From contig PAKZ01000019.1 in NCBI GenBank assembly GCA_002706335.1, positions 1 through 64,000 on the forward strand: 64,000 bases of DNA, read 5' to 3'. Source of the DNA: Ahrensia sp. Its GTDB lineage: Bacteria > Pseudomonadota > Alphaproteobacteria > Rhizobiales > Rhizobiaceae. The notes beneath the pieces are model-generated. The model searched no databases and had not been told where the DNA came from. It saw only the letters and a program-made list of their open reading frames with translations. Numbering within the stretch: the stretch's first letter is position 1; each line of letters starts with the position of its first letter. A program made the position numbers and the translations under genes. Positions 35,551 through 42,728 of the stretch are shown in pieces.

Positions 35551-36501
35551 TTATTTCGCTGGTGCAACCAGGATCACCGAGTCAGCATCGGACTCGTAGA
35601 GGTCCTTCGTGTAGGCCTCCTGCGATTCAAGCGTTTCCTTGGTCAGACCAGTCCTGATTTCAGTCCAGTCCTTCGAGCCTTCGGCGCGTGCGAACTGAAG
35701 ATCCTTCATCGATACGGCCACCGGCTTTTCGTTCATGCCGAGGAAACCGCCTACATCGATGATGAATGCGTCGATCTTGCCGCCGTCATTCACGAGGACG
35801 TCGCCAACTTCGCCGATCGTTTCGTTATCGGCGCCGACAACTTCCATGCCGAGCAGCTGGCTGGCTTCGAATTGGGCTTCGGCGGCAGGCGTCGTTTCCA
35901 TGTTCGGATTGGTGGACGCGGTGACCGTCGAGTCGTCAGGCTTGTTTTCCGCCATCTGCTGATCCTTCGGAGCCTGCTCCGCTTCGGCGGTCTTGTCGCC
36001 CTGCATGGTCTTGTCAGCGGGCAACTCAGCTGCCTGGCGGTTCACCATCAGCGCCTCACGATCGAAGGCAGGCGCGTTTTCGAGATTTTCCTTGGAAAAT
36101 TCGCCAACGAGAACCTGATCGCCGTTGGCGTCGGTCTTCCATGCCAGTTGATCGATGGACACGGCGACTTCCTTTTCGCCGATACCGAGGAAACCGCCGA
36201 CACCGGCGATCACGGCCACGGCGCGACCGTCAGGCGTCATGATGATATCGTTGACGTCGCCAACAGTCTCGGCATTGTCGCCGGTCCCATTATAGATGTA
36301 GGCGCCGATAAACCGGGTCGCGAGAATCTGGTCCGAATTGGCGGAATAGAAACCACCAGCAGGCGCTTCACCCGCGTAGGGCTCCTGAGAAAAGATCCGA
36401 TTGTTGTCCATCGCGCCGGTGTTGTTGCCGTCCTGCGCAAAGGCGACCGGAGCGGCGAGGATCGAAACAGCGGCGGTGGTAGCCAAAAGATACTTTTTCA
36501 T
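35551..36501 (-). CDS. Exported protein with two PRC-barrel domains
   Basis: 316 residues. Signal peptide 1-22 (MKKYLLATTAAVSILAAPVAFA). Two PRC-barrel domains, about 50-135 and 205-290, each with the GGFLGxxEKxVAVS/M pattern (GVGGFLGIGEKEVAVS and DVGGFLGMNEKPVAVS), joined by an acidic, Gln/Glu-rich linker. Probably periplasmic; function unknown. An exact EcfG promoter lies at 36587-36611 and a strong hairpin occupies the 5' end of its mRNA. Such proteins are among the abundant stress proteins of rhizobia. Confidence 0.85.
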   Translation of the reverse strand: MKKYLLATTAAVSILAAPVAFAQDGNNTGAMDNNRIFSQEPYAGEAPAGGFYSANSDQILATRFIGAYIYNGTGDNAETVGDVNDIIMTPDGRAVAVIAGVGGFLGIGEKEVAVSIDQLAWKTDANGDQVLVGEFSKENLENAPAFDREALMVNRQAAELPADKTMQGDKTAEAEQAPKDQQMAENKPDDSTVTASTNPNMETTPAAEAQFEASQLLGMEVVGADNETIGEVGDVLVNDGGKIDAFIIDVGGFLGMNEKPVAVSMKDLQFARAEGSKDWTEIRTGLTKETLESQEAYTKDLYESDADSVILVAPAK

Positions 36502-36535
36502 AATAATATTCCTCTCGTGAGTGTTCTAGCTCGCG

Positions 36536-36576
36536 CACCCGGTGGCCGTGACTTTCCACGGACCGGTCACCGGGTG
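36536..36576 (-). promoter_or_regulatory. Stem-loop at the 5' end of the PRC-barrel mRNA
   Basis: Outer arms CACCCGGTG/CACCGGGTG (9 bp) enclose an inner 5-bp stem CCGTG/CACGG with a 6-base loop. With transcription starting near 36579, the hairpin is at the very 5' end of the transcript and leaves about 34 unstructured bases before the ATG, the arrangement of ompA-like mRNA-stabilising leaders. Confidence 0.55.
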
Positions 36577-36586
36577 TCCGTTCTTC

Positions 36587-36611
36587 AACGCCTCCCCCGC
36601 CCAGTGGTTCC
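36587..36611 (-). promoter_or_regulatory. EcfG promoter for the PRC-barrel gene
   Basis: Minus strand GGAAC (36611-36607), 16 bases, CGTT (36590-36587), 86 bases before the ATG at 36501. Confidence 0.75.
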
Positions 36612-36679
36612 AGCGAAATCGTCCGGGCGGAAGAAAAGGTTGCCGTCCGGGAAACTTATTGGGTGTTTCCGCTAAACGG

Positions 36680-36704
36680 GGAACGCAAACCTTACTCCGC
36701 CGTT
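36680..36704 (+). promoter_or_regulatory. EcfG promoter for the 36726 gene cluster
   Basis: GGAAC (36680-36684), 16 bases, CGTT (36701-36704). Predicted start near 36712, then AAGGAG and the ATG at 36726. Lies back to back with the promoter at 36587-36611. Confidence 0.75.
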
Positions 36705-36725
36705 AACTCCGCAAAGGAGACGACG

Positions 36726-37061
36726 ATGGAAAATCTTGTCTTTGCCATCTTGATGCTTGGCTGCGATCACGCTCTGGACGAATGTGCTTATGTGCCTACG
36801 CCAGTGGAATTCTATATGTCGCGCGACGAATGCGAGGAGATCCTTCCCCTCGCTTTTCATGAGGCGGAATCCTATCCGGTTGCACTGGGCGATTGCATCG
36901 CAGTCCCGGGCGAATGGACAGAAAAGGACCTCGCGTTCGAATGGTCGATCGACAGTGACCAGCGCCTGAAAATTGGCGTCGTGGGGCCCGAAAACGCCGT
37001 TTTCGGAGATGTCATCGATACCGAGCTTGCAGGCAAGTCAGGCCGCGTTCCAGCCGGCTGA
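36726..37061 (+). CDS. Hypothetical protein, EcfG-controlled
   Basis: 111 residues, acidic, with four cysteines in the first 60 residues (LGCDHALDEC, RDECEE, GDCIAVPG). The first ten residues are hydrophobic (MENLVFAILML) but too short for a clear signal peptide. No family recognised. The ATG at 36726 is set by AAGGAG upstream and by the EcfG promoter at 36680-36704; the earlier frame start at 36663 lies before the promoter. First gene of a likely stress operon ending in dps. Confidence 0.7.
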   Translation: MENLVFAILMLGCDHALDECAYVPTPVEFYMSRDECEEILPLAFHEAESYPVALGDCIAVPGEWTEKDLAFEWSIDSDQRLKIGVVGPENAVFGDVIDTELAGKSGRVPAG

Positions 37062-37137
37062 TGACGGAAGCCGCAACCGACGCGCAATCCAGGCGTTGGT
37101 GATTTTCACAGTTCGTAAACAAACCTAGGAGGAAGCG

Positions 37138-37317
37138 TTGAATAAGCTTTCGACAGAAGAAGCGCGCCAGGGTCGCCGCGGCAAACCAGTCCTCATGGTG
37201 CTGATCGGAGGCCTCGTTCTCGCCGGCGTTCTTGCGCTCATTCTGCACCCGTTCGAGCAGGGCGCAGGCACAATCGACAACGCGGCCGCAATCTCCGAAA
37301 CCGCCGCTGCAGACTAA
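37138..37317 (+). CDS. Small single-pass membrane protein (TTG start)
   Basis: 59 residues starting at a TTG with AGGAGG 5 bases upstream, a near-ideal ribosome site that decides the start. A basic N-terminus (KLSTEEARQGRRGKP) is followed by one membrane helix, about residues 17-36 (VLMVLIGGLVLAGVLALIL), and a short acidic tail. No family recognised. It sits between the 36726 gene and dps on the same strand, so it is probably part of the same stress unit. Confidence 0.7.
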   Translation: MNKLSTEEARQGRRGKPVLMVLIGGLVLAGVLALILHPFEQGAGTIDNAAAISETAAAD

Positions 37318-37352
37318 ACGAATTTCACAACAACACTGAATGGAGGCGCTTT

Positions 37353-37859
37353 ATGTCACAAGCAGTCCTTAAACCGAAACTGTCCACGGAAAAGCCGGAT
37401 ACCGGTCTGACCGCCGACGCTAGAAAGCAGATTGCCGAACAGCTTTCCGCAATTCTCACCGACACCTATTTTCTCGTGATCAAATCGCATGTCTATCACT
37501 GGAACGTGGTGGGCCCGCTGTTCCGTTCGGTCCATCTTCTGACCGAAGAACACTACAAGGATTTGTTCGCCGCCGCCGATGACATTGCCGAACGAATTCG
37601 CGCTCTGGGCTTTCACGCGCCGATCGTGGATGCCGCGGGACCGGACAAGGCAGTGGTATCATTGAACACGACAGCCCGGACCACGCATGACATGATCGCC
37701 GATCTCATCGACGATCACGAAGCCGCGATCCGCAAGATGCGTGATGCGGCGGAAACAGCGGAGGGTCACGACGACTTCGTCTCGCATGACCTGCTGGTCG
37801 CGCGCTTGGCGTTCCATGAGAAAGCCGTATGGATGCTGCGCGCCCTGATAACGGAGTAA
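37353..37859 (+). CDS. dps: Dps-like DNA-binding ferritin
   Basis: 168 residues, the standard Dps length. Forms dodecamers that oxidise Fe(II) with peroxide and protect DNA. Ferroxidase residues visible: H49 (YHWNVVG), H61, E65, D76, E80. A lysine-containing N-terminal tail may bind DNA. GGAGG precedes the ATG by 8 bases. Followed by a terminator. Confidence 0.92.
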   Translation: MSQAVLKPKLSTEKPDTGLTADARKQIAEQLSAILTDTYFLVIKSHVYHWNVVGPLFRSVHLLTEEHYKDLFAAADDIAERIRALGFHAPIVDAAGPDKAVVSLNTTARTTHDMIADLIDDHEAAIRKMRDAAETAEGHDDFVSHDLLVARLAFHEKAVWMLRALITE

Positions 37860-37900
37860 TACGCATCCAACGCCGACTTTGGAGCGAAACCGAAATTGGT

Positions 37901-37933
37901 GCCCGCGAGACTTCATTCTCGCGGGCTTGGTTT
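37901..37933 (+). terminator. Terminator after dps
   Basis: 9-bp stem GCCCGCGAG/CTCGCGGGC, 8-base loop, then TTGGTTT. Between dps and the convergent Crp/Fnr gene. Confidence 0.65.
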
Positions 37934-37966
37934 GCCAAGGTCGGAATCTGTCGAGTGGCGAGGGCC

Positions 37967-38722
37967 TCAGATGAACGGGCGGGCGAACTCTGGCAGGCCG
38001 GTCCAGTTGGCGATCTCGCGCAACTTCTCATTGTCCCTGATCTCGAAGCCTGAATCGAGCCACGAGATCGCGCCGCGATCACCAAGTTTCTTCAAGGTCT
38101 TGTTGGTATGCACCAGTGACAGACCGAGCGTGTCCGCAACATGCTGCTGGGTTAGAGGTGCGATCCGCGCCTTGCGATTGAACAACTCGACAGCCGCGCC
38201 GCGCTCATACAGGAAAGACAGAAGGTAGGCCGCGCGCTCCATTGCGGATCGCCGACCGATCGACAGCAGATGCTCGTCCAGCATCTGTTCTTCACGGGCG
38301 GCCAGCCAGGTGATGTCATAGGCGAGATGCGGATGGGTTTCGAAAAGATCGAACAGCCGATTGCGTTCGAACACACACAGGATCATGTCGGACAAAGCGT
38401 CGACCGAATGATGCATTTCCGAAAGCACAGAACCCTGCAGACCCAGAAAATCCCCGGGTAGAACATAGTTGAGTATCTGCCGCCGGCCGTCCTCGAGCAT
38501 CTTGTAGCGGAATCCCCAACCCGAAATCACCGTGTAGAGATGGACGCTATGGGTGCCCTCGAGCAGGATTGTCGATCCTGCATCGCTGACGAGTTCTCCG
38601 CGTTTGAAGCCGGAGATGAATTCGAGCTCTGGCGGTTCGAACGACCGAAAATGACCGCTACACAAAAGAGGACATTCCTCGCAGGGGATATTACGCGTCT
38701 TTTTCGGAGGAGACGTGTCCAT
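37967..38722 (-). CDS. Crp/Fnr-family regulator with FNR-like cysteines
   Basis: 251 residues. Cyclic-nucleotide-binding-like beta-roll about 45-150, helix-turn-helix about 190-225 (LTQQHVADTLGLSLVHTNKTLKKL). The N-terminus carries C14-x2-C17-x3-C21, and a central C116 is placed like the fourth FNR cluster ligand, so an oxygen-sensing iron-sulfur cluster is possible. The spacing differs from that of classical FNR/FnrL, so this is uncertain. It sits between dps and the ecfG locus. No EcfG promoter seen. Confidence 0.82.
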   Translation of the reverse strand: MDTSPPKKTRNIPCEECPLLCSGHFRSFEPPELEFISGFKRGELVSDAGSTILLEGTHSVHLYTVISGWGFRYKMLEDGRRQILNYVLPGDFLGLQGSVLSEMHHSVDALSDMILCVFERNRLFDLFETHPHLAYDITWLAAREEQMLDEHLLSIGRRSAMERAAYLLSFLYERGAAVELFNRKARIAPLTQQHVADTLGLSLVHTNKTLKKLGDRGAISWLDSGFEIRDNEKLREIANWTGLPEFARPFI

Positions 38723-38781
38723 GGGCGTTCAAACCGTTTTTCCGATGTAGGGATGACGTTGAGTCAGTGTGTCTTATTTTA

Positions 38782-39192
38782 ATGACTCCCAGTCAAACGC
38801 AGACCATACACTTTCGTTCCATCACTCGCCAGGAGACACCCTTTTTGCTGTCCGGAAAAACCGTCCTGATCCTCGAGGACAACGCACTGATTGCGCTGGA
38901 TATAGAAACTGTCCTCGATGAACTCGGCGCCACAAATGTCGTTATGGAAGGCGGCGGGAGCGGTTCGCTCACGGAACAGCAGTTTGATCTTGCGATTGTC
39001 GATTTCCGCGCCGCGGCATTGCTGGGCGAAGCGTTTTTTATCGCGATCGAACGCCATCGCGTACCGGTCGTGTTCATGATGACAGATCCCGAAATGGACA
39101 CCCCCATCGGACTTCCCGGCCAGTTCGAGGTAGTCCAGAAGCCCTTCGCCTATGAAGATCTCCACGCGGCAGTCGCCCGATTGATGGGCTGA
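38782..39192 (+). CDS. Single-domain response regulator
   Basis: 136 residues, receiver only. Acid pocket E32/D33, phospho-acceptor D74 (AIVDFR), T101 and K120 (QKPF) are all present, so it should be phosphorylated. There is no output domain. The family often modulates PhyR phosphorylation in alphaproteobacterial stress signalling, which its place beside ecfG supports. ATG at 38782; a GTG at 38767 is an alternative. Its stop TGA directly abuts the ecfG stop on the other strand. Confidence 0.8.
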   Translation: MTPSQTQTIHFRSITRQETPFLLSGKTVLILEDNALIALDIETVLDELGATNVVMEGGGSGSLTEQQFDLAIVDFRAAALLGEAFFIAIERHRVPVVFMMTDPEMDTPIGLPGQFEVVQKPFAYEDLHAAVARLMG

Positions 39193-39753
39193 TCAGGCCG
39201 CGTTACCCACCAAAGGGCGGTTCATCACATGCGTCGAGACTCCGTCGGGGCCATAGTCGCTGCTGTCGGTGATTTCCAGAAGCTCGCTGAGCCGTGCCCT
39301 CGCCCTTGAGACGCGGCTCTTCACCGTACCGACCGCGCAACCGCAAATTTCCGATGCTTCCTCGTAGGAAAGGCCCGTGGCGCCGATCAGGATGATCGCT
39401 TCGCGCTGATCGTCCGGCAACTTTGCAAGCGCGACCTGAAAATCCTGCATATCGAGCTTGCCCGCCTGCTCGGGATGGGTGGCCATCGCCACGGTCAACG
39501 CGCCATCGGCATCAGAGACTTCTCGACCGCGCTTGCGCATCTGGCTGTAGAATTCGTTGCGCAGGATTGTGAACAGCCATGCACGCAAATTGGTGCCGGG
39601 CTGGAAAGACGCCTGCTTGTCCCATGCGCGCACCAAAGTCTCCTGCACAAGGTCGTCGGCTTTGTCGGCCGTACCGCAAAGTGATATCGCGAAGGCGCGC
39701 AGGTTCGGGATGGCGGCCAGCAGACCTTCTTTGAAGGGAACCGCTTCAGTCAT
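39193..39753 (-). CDS. ecfG: General stress ECF sigma factor EcfG
   Basis: 186 residues. Region 2 (about 12-85: DDLVQETLVRAWDKQASFQPGTNLRAWLFTILRNEFYSQMRKRGRE) and region 4 (about 115-170: LPDDQREAIILIGATGLSYEEASEICGCAVGTVKSRVSRAR) are those of the EcfG/RpoE2/SigT group. Drives GGAAC-N16-CGTT promoters, of which seven exact copies lie within 11 kb. It overlaps nepR by 8 bases, the normal nepR-ecfG arrangement; NepR holds it inactive until PhyR is phosphorylated. Confidence 0.93.
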   Translation of the reverse strand: MTEAVPFKEGLLAAIPNLRAFAISLCGTADKADDLVQETLVRAWDKQASFQPGTNLRAWLFTILRNEFYSQMRKRGREVSDADGALTVAMATHPEQAGKLDMQDFQVALAKLPDDQREAIILIGATGLSYEEASEICGCAVGTVKSRVSRARARLSELLEITDSSDYGPDGVSTHVMNRPLVGNAA

Positions 39754-39961
39754 GATCGCGATCCTTCGCCGGTTTGCTTTCCGCGGATTCGAGCCGATTC
39801 AGCAGATCGCGGAAGCGATCCGGAACGGGTTCGTTGAGAACTTCATCAAACTGGGCACGAAGCCTCTTGCCGATCTGTGATGCAGTCAGATCATCCAGTT
39901 TCGGCGGTTTCTTGTCGCTGTCCGGCACGGAATAGCTTGCCTGATTTTGTGTTGATGTCAT
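39746..39961 (-). CDS. nepR: Anti-sigma factor NepR
   Basis: 71 residues. The conserved core IGKRLRAQFDEVLNEPVPDRFRDLLNRLE (about 30-58) is the family signature and forms the two helices that clamp EcfG or, after stress, PhyR. The N-terminal 28 residues are polar and likely disordered. Divergent from phyR, with its own EcfG-like promoter at 39990-40014. Confidence 0.93.
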   Translation of the reverse strand: MTSTQNQASYSVPDSDKKPPKLDDLTASQIGKRLRAQFDEVLNEPVPDRFRDLLNRLESAESKPAKDRDHD

Positions 39962-39989
39962 GAACCTCTAACCTCACAATTTAACCCAG

Positions 39990-40014
39990 AACGCGTCAGG
40001 TTGAAATTGGTTGC
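39990..40014 (-). promoter_or_regulatory. EcfG-like promoter for nepR-ecfG
   Basis: Minus strand GCAAC (40014-40010), 16 bases, CGTT (39993-39990): one mismatch in the -35. Predicted start about 20 bases before the nepR ATG. Implies feedback of EcfG on its own operon, as known in this system. Confidence 0.55.
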
Positions 40015-40023
40015 AAAAAAAAT

Positions 40024-40048
40024 GGAACTTTTCCTGCCGGTGAGCGTT
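40024..40048 (+). promoter_or_regulatory. EcfG promoter for phyR
   Basis: GGAAC (40024-40028), 16 bases, CGTT (40045-40048); phyR ATG 36 bases downstream, with CAGGAGGG in between. Divergent from and close to the nepR promoter. Confidence 0.78.
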
Positions 40049-40083
40049 CCCATGTAATCCAAGTGATAGCCAGGAGGGTATTT

Positions 40084-40875
40084 ATGTCACTCGCAGTCGA
40101 ATTATCGGGGCAAATTCCATATCTGCGCCGCTACGCTCGGTCGGTCATGGGATCGCAGACCAGTGCGGACAATTATGTCGCAGCGCTTCTTGAAGCGCTC
40201 ATCTCCGATCCGTCGTCTCTGCCGAACAATCACGGAATACGCACGGGACTCTACAAAATGTTCGTATCCCTGTGGTCGTCGATCGATCTCAACTTGCGCG
40301 ACTCGCAGTCCGCCGGCGTCGAGCAGAGTGCAACACGCACATTGCAAGCGATTTCACCGCTTCCGCGTCAGGCTTTCCTTCTGGTTTTCGTCGAGGGCTT
40401 CTCGCGCGAAGAGGCAGCATATGTTCTCGGTGTCGACGACGACGAACTCGCGACGCTGATCAATCAGGCGCATAGCGACATTGCCGCGCAGGTGGCGACC
40501 AAAGTCCTGATCATCGAAGACGAGCCGCTGATCGCCATGGACATTCAGGCCATGGTCGAGGATCTCGGCCACACGGTGACCGGCATCGCGCGCACGCACA
40601 CGGAAGCTATGCAGATGGTGGGAGCGGACCGTCCAGGCATCATTCTCGCCGACATTCAGCTCGCGGACGGAAGTTCCGGTCTTGATGCCGTGAATGAGAT
40701 ACTTCACGAAATGACGCTTCCGGTGATATTCATCACGGCTTTCCCGGAACGGCTGCTGACCGGCGAACGCCCGGAACCCGCATTTCTGGTAACCAAGCCG
40801 TTCGAACCGGCTGCGGTTTCGGCGCTGATAAGCCAGGCACTGTTCTTCCGGGAGGATGTGAGAGACGCGGCGTAA
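40084..40875 (+). CDS. phyR: Anti-anti-sigma response regulator PhyR
   Basis: 263 residues. An N-terminal sigma-like domain (about 1-130, EcfG mimic without DNA-binding role) is joined to a receiver domain (138-260) with E145/D146 pocket, phospho-acceptor D190 (ILADIQL) and K in VTKPFEP. When phosphorylated it sequesters NepR and frees EcfG. The ATG at 40084 follows AGGAGGG at 6-7 bases; an upstream frame start at 40063 is inside the leader. Confidence 0.95.
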   Translation: MSLAVELSGQIPYLRRYARSVMGSQTSADNYVAALLEALISDPSSLPNNHGIRTGLYKMFVSLWSSIDLNLRDSQSAGVEQSATRTLQAISPLPRQAFLLVFVEGFSREEAAYVLGVDDDELATLINQAHSDIAAQVATKVLIIEDEPLIAMDIQAMVEDLGHTVTGIARTHTEAMQMVGADRPGIILADIQLADGSSGLDAVNEILHEMTLPVIFITAFPERLLTGERPEPAFLVTKPFEPAAVSALISQALFFREDVRDAA

Positions 40876-40890
40876 AAAAACGCGTCTCAA

Positions 40891-40915
40891 GGAACCGGAG
40901 GGGCTCATGGACGTT
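40891..40915 (+). promoter_or_regulatory. EcfG promoter for the DUF1328 gene
   Basis: GGAAC (40891-40895), 16 bases, CGTT (40912-40915). Predicted start near 40923, 24 bases before the ATG. Confidence 0.75.
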
Positions 40916-40946
40916 GTCGAATTGTGTAGTAACAAGGAGATACGTC

Positions 40947-41111
40947 ATGCTTGGATGGGCACTTACTTTTCTCGTTGTCGCGCTTATAGCGGCTTTTCTC
41001 GGATTTGGTGGCGTCGCCGGGGCATCTGCCGGTATCGCTCAGATTCTGTTCTTCATCTTCCTGATCCTGTTCGTAGTCAGTCTCGCCGCACGGATCTTCA
41101 GGAGAGTGTAA
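40947..41111 (+). CDS. DUF1328 (YtjA-like) small membrane protein
   Basis: 54 residues, two membrane helices (about 4-24 and 30-50), beginning [20 protein letters not shown], the family signature. Known members are stress- or stationary-phase-induced, function unknown. AAGGAG 8-9 bases before the ATG at 40947. Directly under an EcfG promoter. Confidence 0.85.
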   Translation: MLGWALTFLVVALIAAFLGFGGVAGASAGIAQILFFIFLILFVVSLAARIFRRV

Positions 41112-41119
41112 ATTACAGC

Positions 41120-41147
41120 GCGGGCGGATCCGGAAGGATACGCCCGC
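41120..41147 (+). terminator. Stem-loop after the DUF1328 gene
   Basis: 7-bp arms GCGGGCG/CGCCCGC with a 14-base loop, 9 bases after the stop; followed by GATTTG, so only a weak terminator, allowing read-through to the kinase at 41170. Confidence 0.4.
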
Positions 41148-41169
41148 CCAGATTTGTGGCGTAGGATAC

Positions 41170-42138
41170 ATGCCCAACCGGGACATGGTTTTAAAGTCAC
41201 TGGCGGGAACACCGGTGACGATTTTTTTTCAGGATTTGGACGGCAATTTTCGCTGGTTCGTCAATCCGCAGTCCGTTTGGGCGGCGGCTGACAGGACCGG
41301 AACGCATCAGAGCGCGCTATTTGAGGAAAGCGCCCTCGACGACCTCGCGGCGGCGAAACGAGAAGCCGAAGAATCGCGAAAGCCGCAAAGCGTGGACGTC
41401 ACCGCCGTGTCGGTCGACGAGGCCGGTCGACCGGAACACTGGAATCTCCATCTCACCATCAACCGTACGCGCGATCAGGAAAACGGCGTCGAGGGCTTTA
41501 TCTGTTCCTGCATCGATGTGACGGAGCAGAAGCAGCGCGAGCGAACCCTTAAGAATTTGCTGCGAGAGGTGTCTCACCGCTCCAAGAACATGTTGGCCAT
41601 GGTACTGAGCCTGTCGGCACAGACCGCACGCGTTGCTCCGACAAAGAACGAATATATCCGCCGTTTCACCGGGCGGCTGCAATCGCTCGCCAGATCCCAG
41701 GACGTCATCACGGACAGCAATTGGCGCGGTTCCAGCCTGTTTGATCTGGTACAGCGGCAGGTTCGCGATGTTGTACCTACGGCCGAAGCGCAAATCCTGT
41801 TCGAAGGCGACAATCTCGAACTTGGCCCAAACGGGACTTTGCACGTCGGACTGGCCCTGCACGAACTTGTGACGAACGCCCTTGTGCATGGCGCCCTGAC
41901 GCTGGCGAACGGCAAGATCGTCATATCCTGTCGACGAGCATCAGCCCTTGAAGGCGGCGCCACTCTGACATGGACCGAAACACCACGCGTTCATTCCCCG
42001 GTCAGCCGCCCGAAAAGTTTTGGCAGGACCATGCTCGAACGGATCGTGCCCGCCGCCGTCAACGGCCGGGGCGCATTGGAAATTACCGATGACGCCGTGA
42101 TCTACTCGCTGTCGATCGCAAAATCCGAAATCATCTGA
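41170..42138 (+). CDS. PAS-HWE histidine kinase
   Basis: 322 residues, soluble. A PAS-like sensor domain (about 10-118) leads to the H-box LLREVSHRSKNMLAMV with H136 and an ATPase domain with HELVTNALVHGA and FGRTMLERIVP. Cytoplasmic HWE kinases are the usual donors of phosphate to PhyR, and phyR is two genes upstream, so it is a strong candidate cognate kinase. Followed by two hairpins, the second a good terminator. Confidence 0.85.
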   Translation: MPNRDMVLKSLAGTPVTIFFQDLDGNFRWFVNPQSVWAAADRTGTHQSALFEESALDDLAAAKREAEESRKPQSVDVTAVSVDEAGRPEHWNLHLTINRTRDQENGVEGFICSCIDVTEQKQRERTLKNLLREVSHRSKNMLAMVLSLSAQTARVAPTKNEYIRRFTGRLQSLARSQDVITDSNWRGSSLFDLVQRQVRDVVPTAEAQILFEGDNLELGPNGTLHVGLALHELVTNALVHGALTLANGKIVISCRRASALEGGATLTWTETPRVHSPVSRPKSFGRTMLERIVPAAVNGRGALEITDDAVIYSLSIAKSEII

Positions 42139-42159
42139 AATAATCGCCCCATAAAACAA

Positions 42160-42190
42160 GAGAGAACCGGTGGGGGAAACCGGTTCTCTC
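42160..42190 (+). repeat. Perfect 11-bp stem-loop after the kinase gene
   Basis: GAGAGAACCGG and CCGGTTCTCTC enclose a 9-base purine-rich loop. No T-run; it immediately precedes the terminator at 42196-42235. Could be a protective 3' hairpin or a small RNA element. Confidence 0.5.
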
Positions 42191-42195
42191 CAACG

Positions 42196-42235
42196 AACGG
42201 CGCGTGCGGGGGTAGGAGGGAAGTGCGCCGTTTTT
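42196..42235 (+). terminator. Terminator of the phyR-side kinase unit
   Basis: 8-bp arms AACGGCGC/GCGCCGTT, 21-base loop, ending in five Ts. The rest of the gap to 42306 shows nothing further. Confidence 0.6.
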
Positions 42236-42306
42236 CAAGCTCGTTTGCCGAGTTGCGAAGGTAAAACGCTTGCCGGGATGATCGGTTCCCGTGCGCCGAA
42301 AAAAAT

Positions 42307-42567
42307 TTATTGGTTTCGCAACGCCGAAATCAGCTCGCCCTTATCCATCTTGGAGCGCCCTTCGATACCGATATCGGCCGCCCGTTCATAGAGCTCGTCC
42401 TTCGTCCACTCCTCGTAAGGTGCAGCCTTCCCGCCTTTGGCGGACGGCTTGTCGCCACGCGCCTTGGCATTGGCGATACGGGCGGCTTTTTCCTTCGACG
42501 CGCCATCTTCGCGCAACGCTTCATAAACATCGTCATTCTTGACGCTCGGCCGTTTCTCGTTCGGCAT
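42307..42567 (-). CDS. Small Rho-N/SAP-like domain protein (DUF7218 type)
   Basis: 86 residues, very charged. The C-terminal 35 residues (WTKDELYERAADIGIEGRSKMDKGELISALRNQ) fit a Rho termination factor N-terminal/SAP-like nucleic-acid-binding helix-extended-helix. The middle is lysine/glycine-rich. Common as a small stress protein in rhizobia. The ATG at 42567 has AAAGGAG upstream; the frame extends to 42600 without a better start. An EcfG-like promoter is at 42639-42663. Confidence 0.8.
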   Translation of the reverse strand: MPNEKRPSVKNDDVYEALREDGASKEKAARIANAKARGDKPSAKGGKAAPYEEWTKDELYERAADIGIEGRSKMDKGELISALRNQ

Positions 42568-42638
42568 TTGATGCTCCTTTCCTGGCAACGCCGACACCAT
42601 CGACGCAGCAATCGTCCAGTCTCAGTTCTCGGGAAGTG

Positions 42639-42663
42639 AACGCGGAAACAGCGGTCTGGTTCA
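42639..42663 (-). promoter_or_regulatory. EcfG-like promoter for the Rho-N-domain gene
   Basis: Minus strand TGAAC (42663-42659), 16 bases, CGTT (42642-42639): one mismatch in the -35. Adjacent to, and divergent from, the exact promoter at 42671-42695. Confidence 0.5.
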
Positions 42664-42670
42664 AAATGCG

Positions 42671-42695
42671 GGAACGCGATGAACGCTGGCGCGTT
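42671..42695 (+). promoter_or_regulatory. EcfG promoter for the DUF2254 operon
   Basis: GGAAC (42671-42675), 16 bases, CGTT (42692-42695), 33 bases before the TTG start at 42729. Confidence 0.75.
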
Positions 42696-42728
42696 AGATT
42701 TATACCGATCACGTGAGCATTTATTTTT

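Noticed and set aside
40862-40888. Inverted repeat GAGACGCG/CGCGTCTC at the end of phyR considered as a terminator
   Set aside because: It includes the last codons of phyR, has an A-rich loop and no T-run after it; probably only a weak hairpin.
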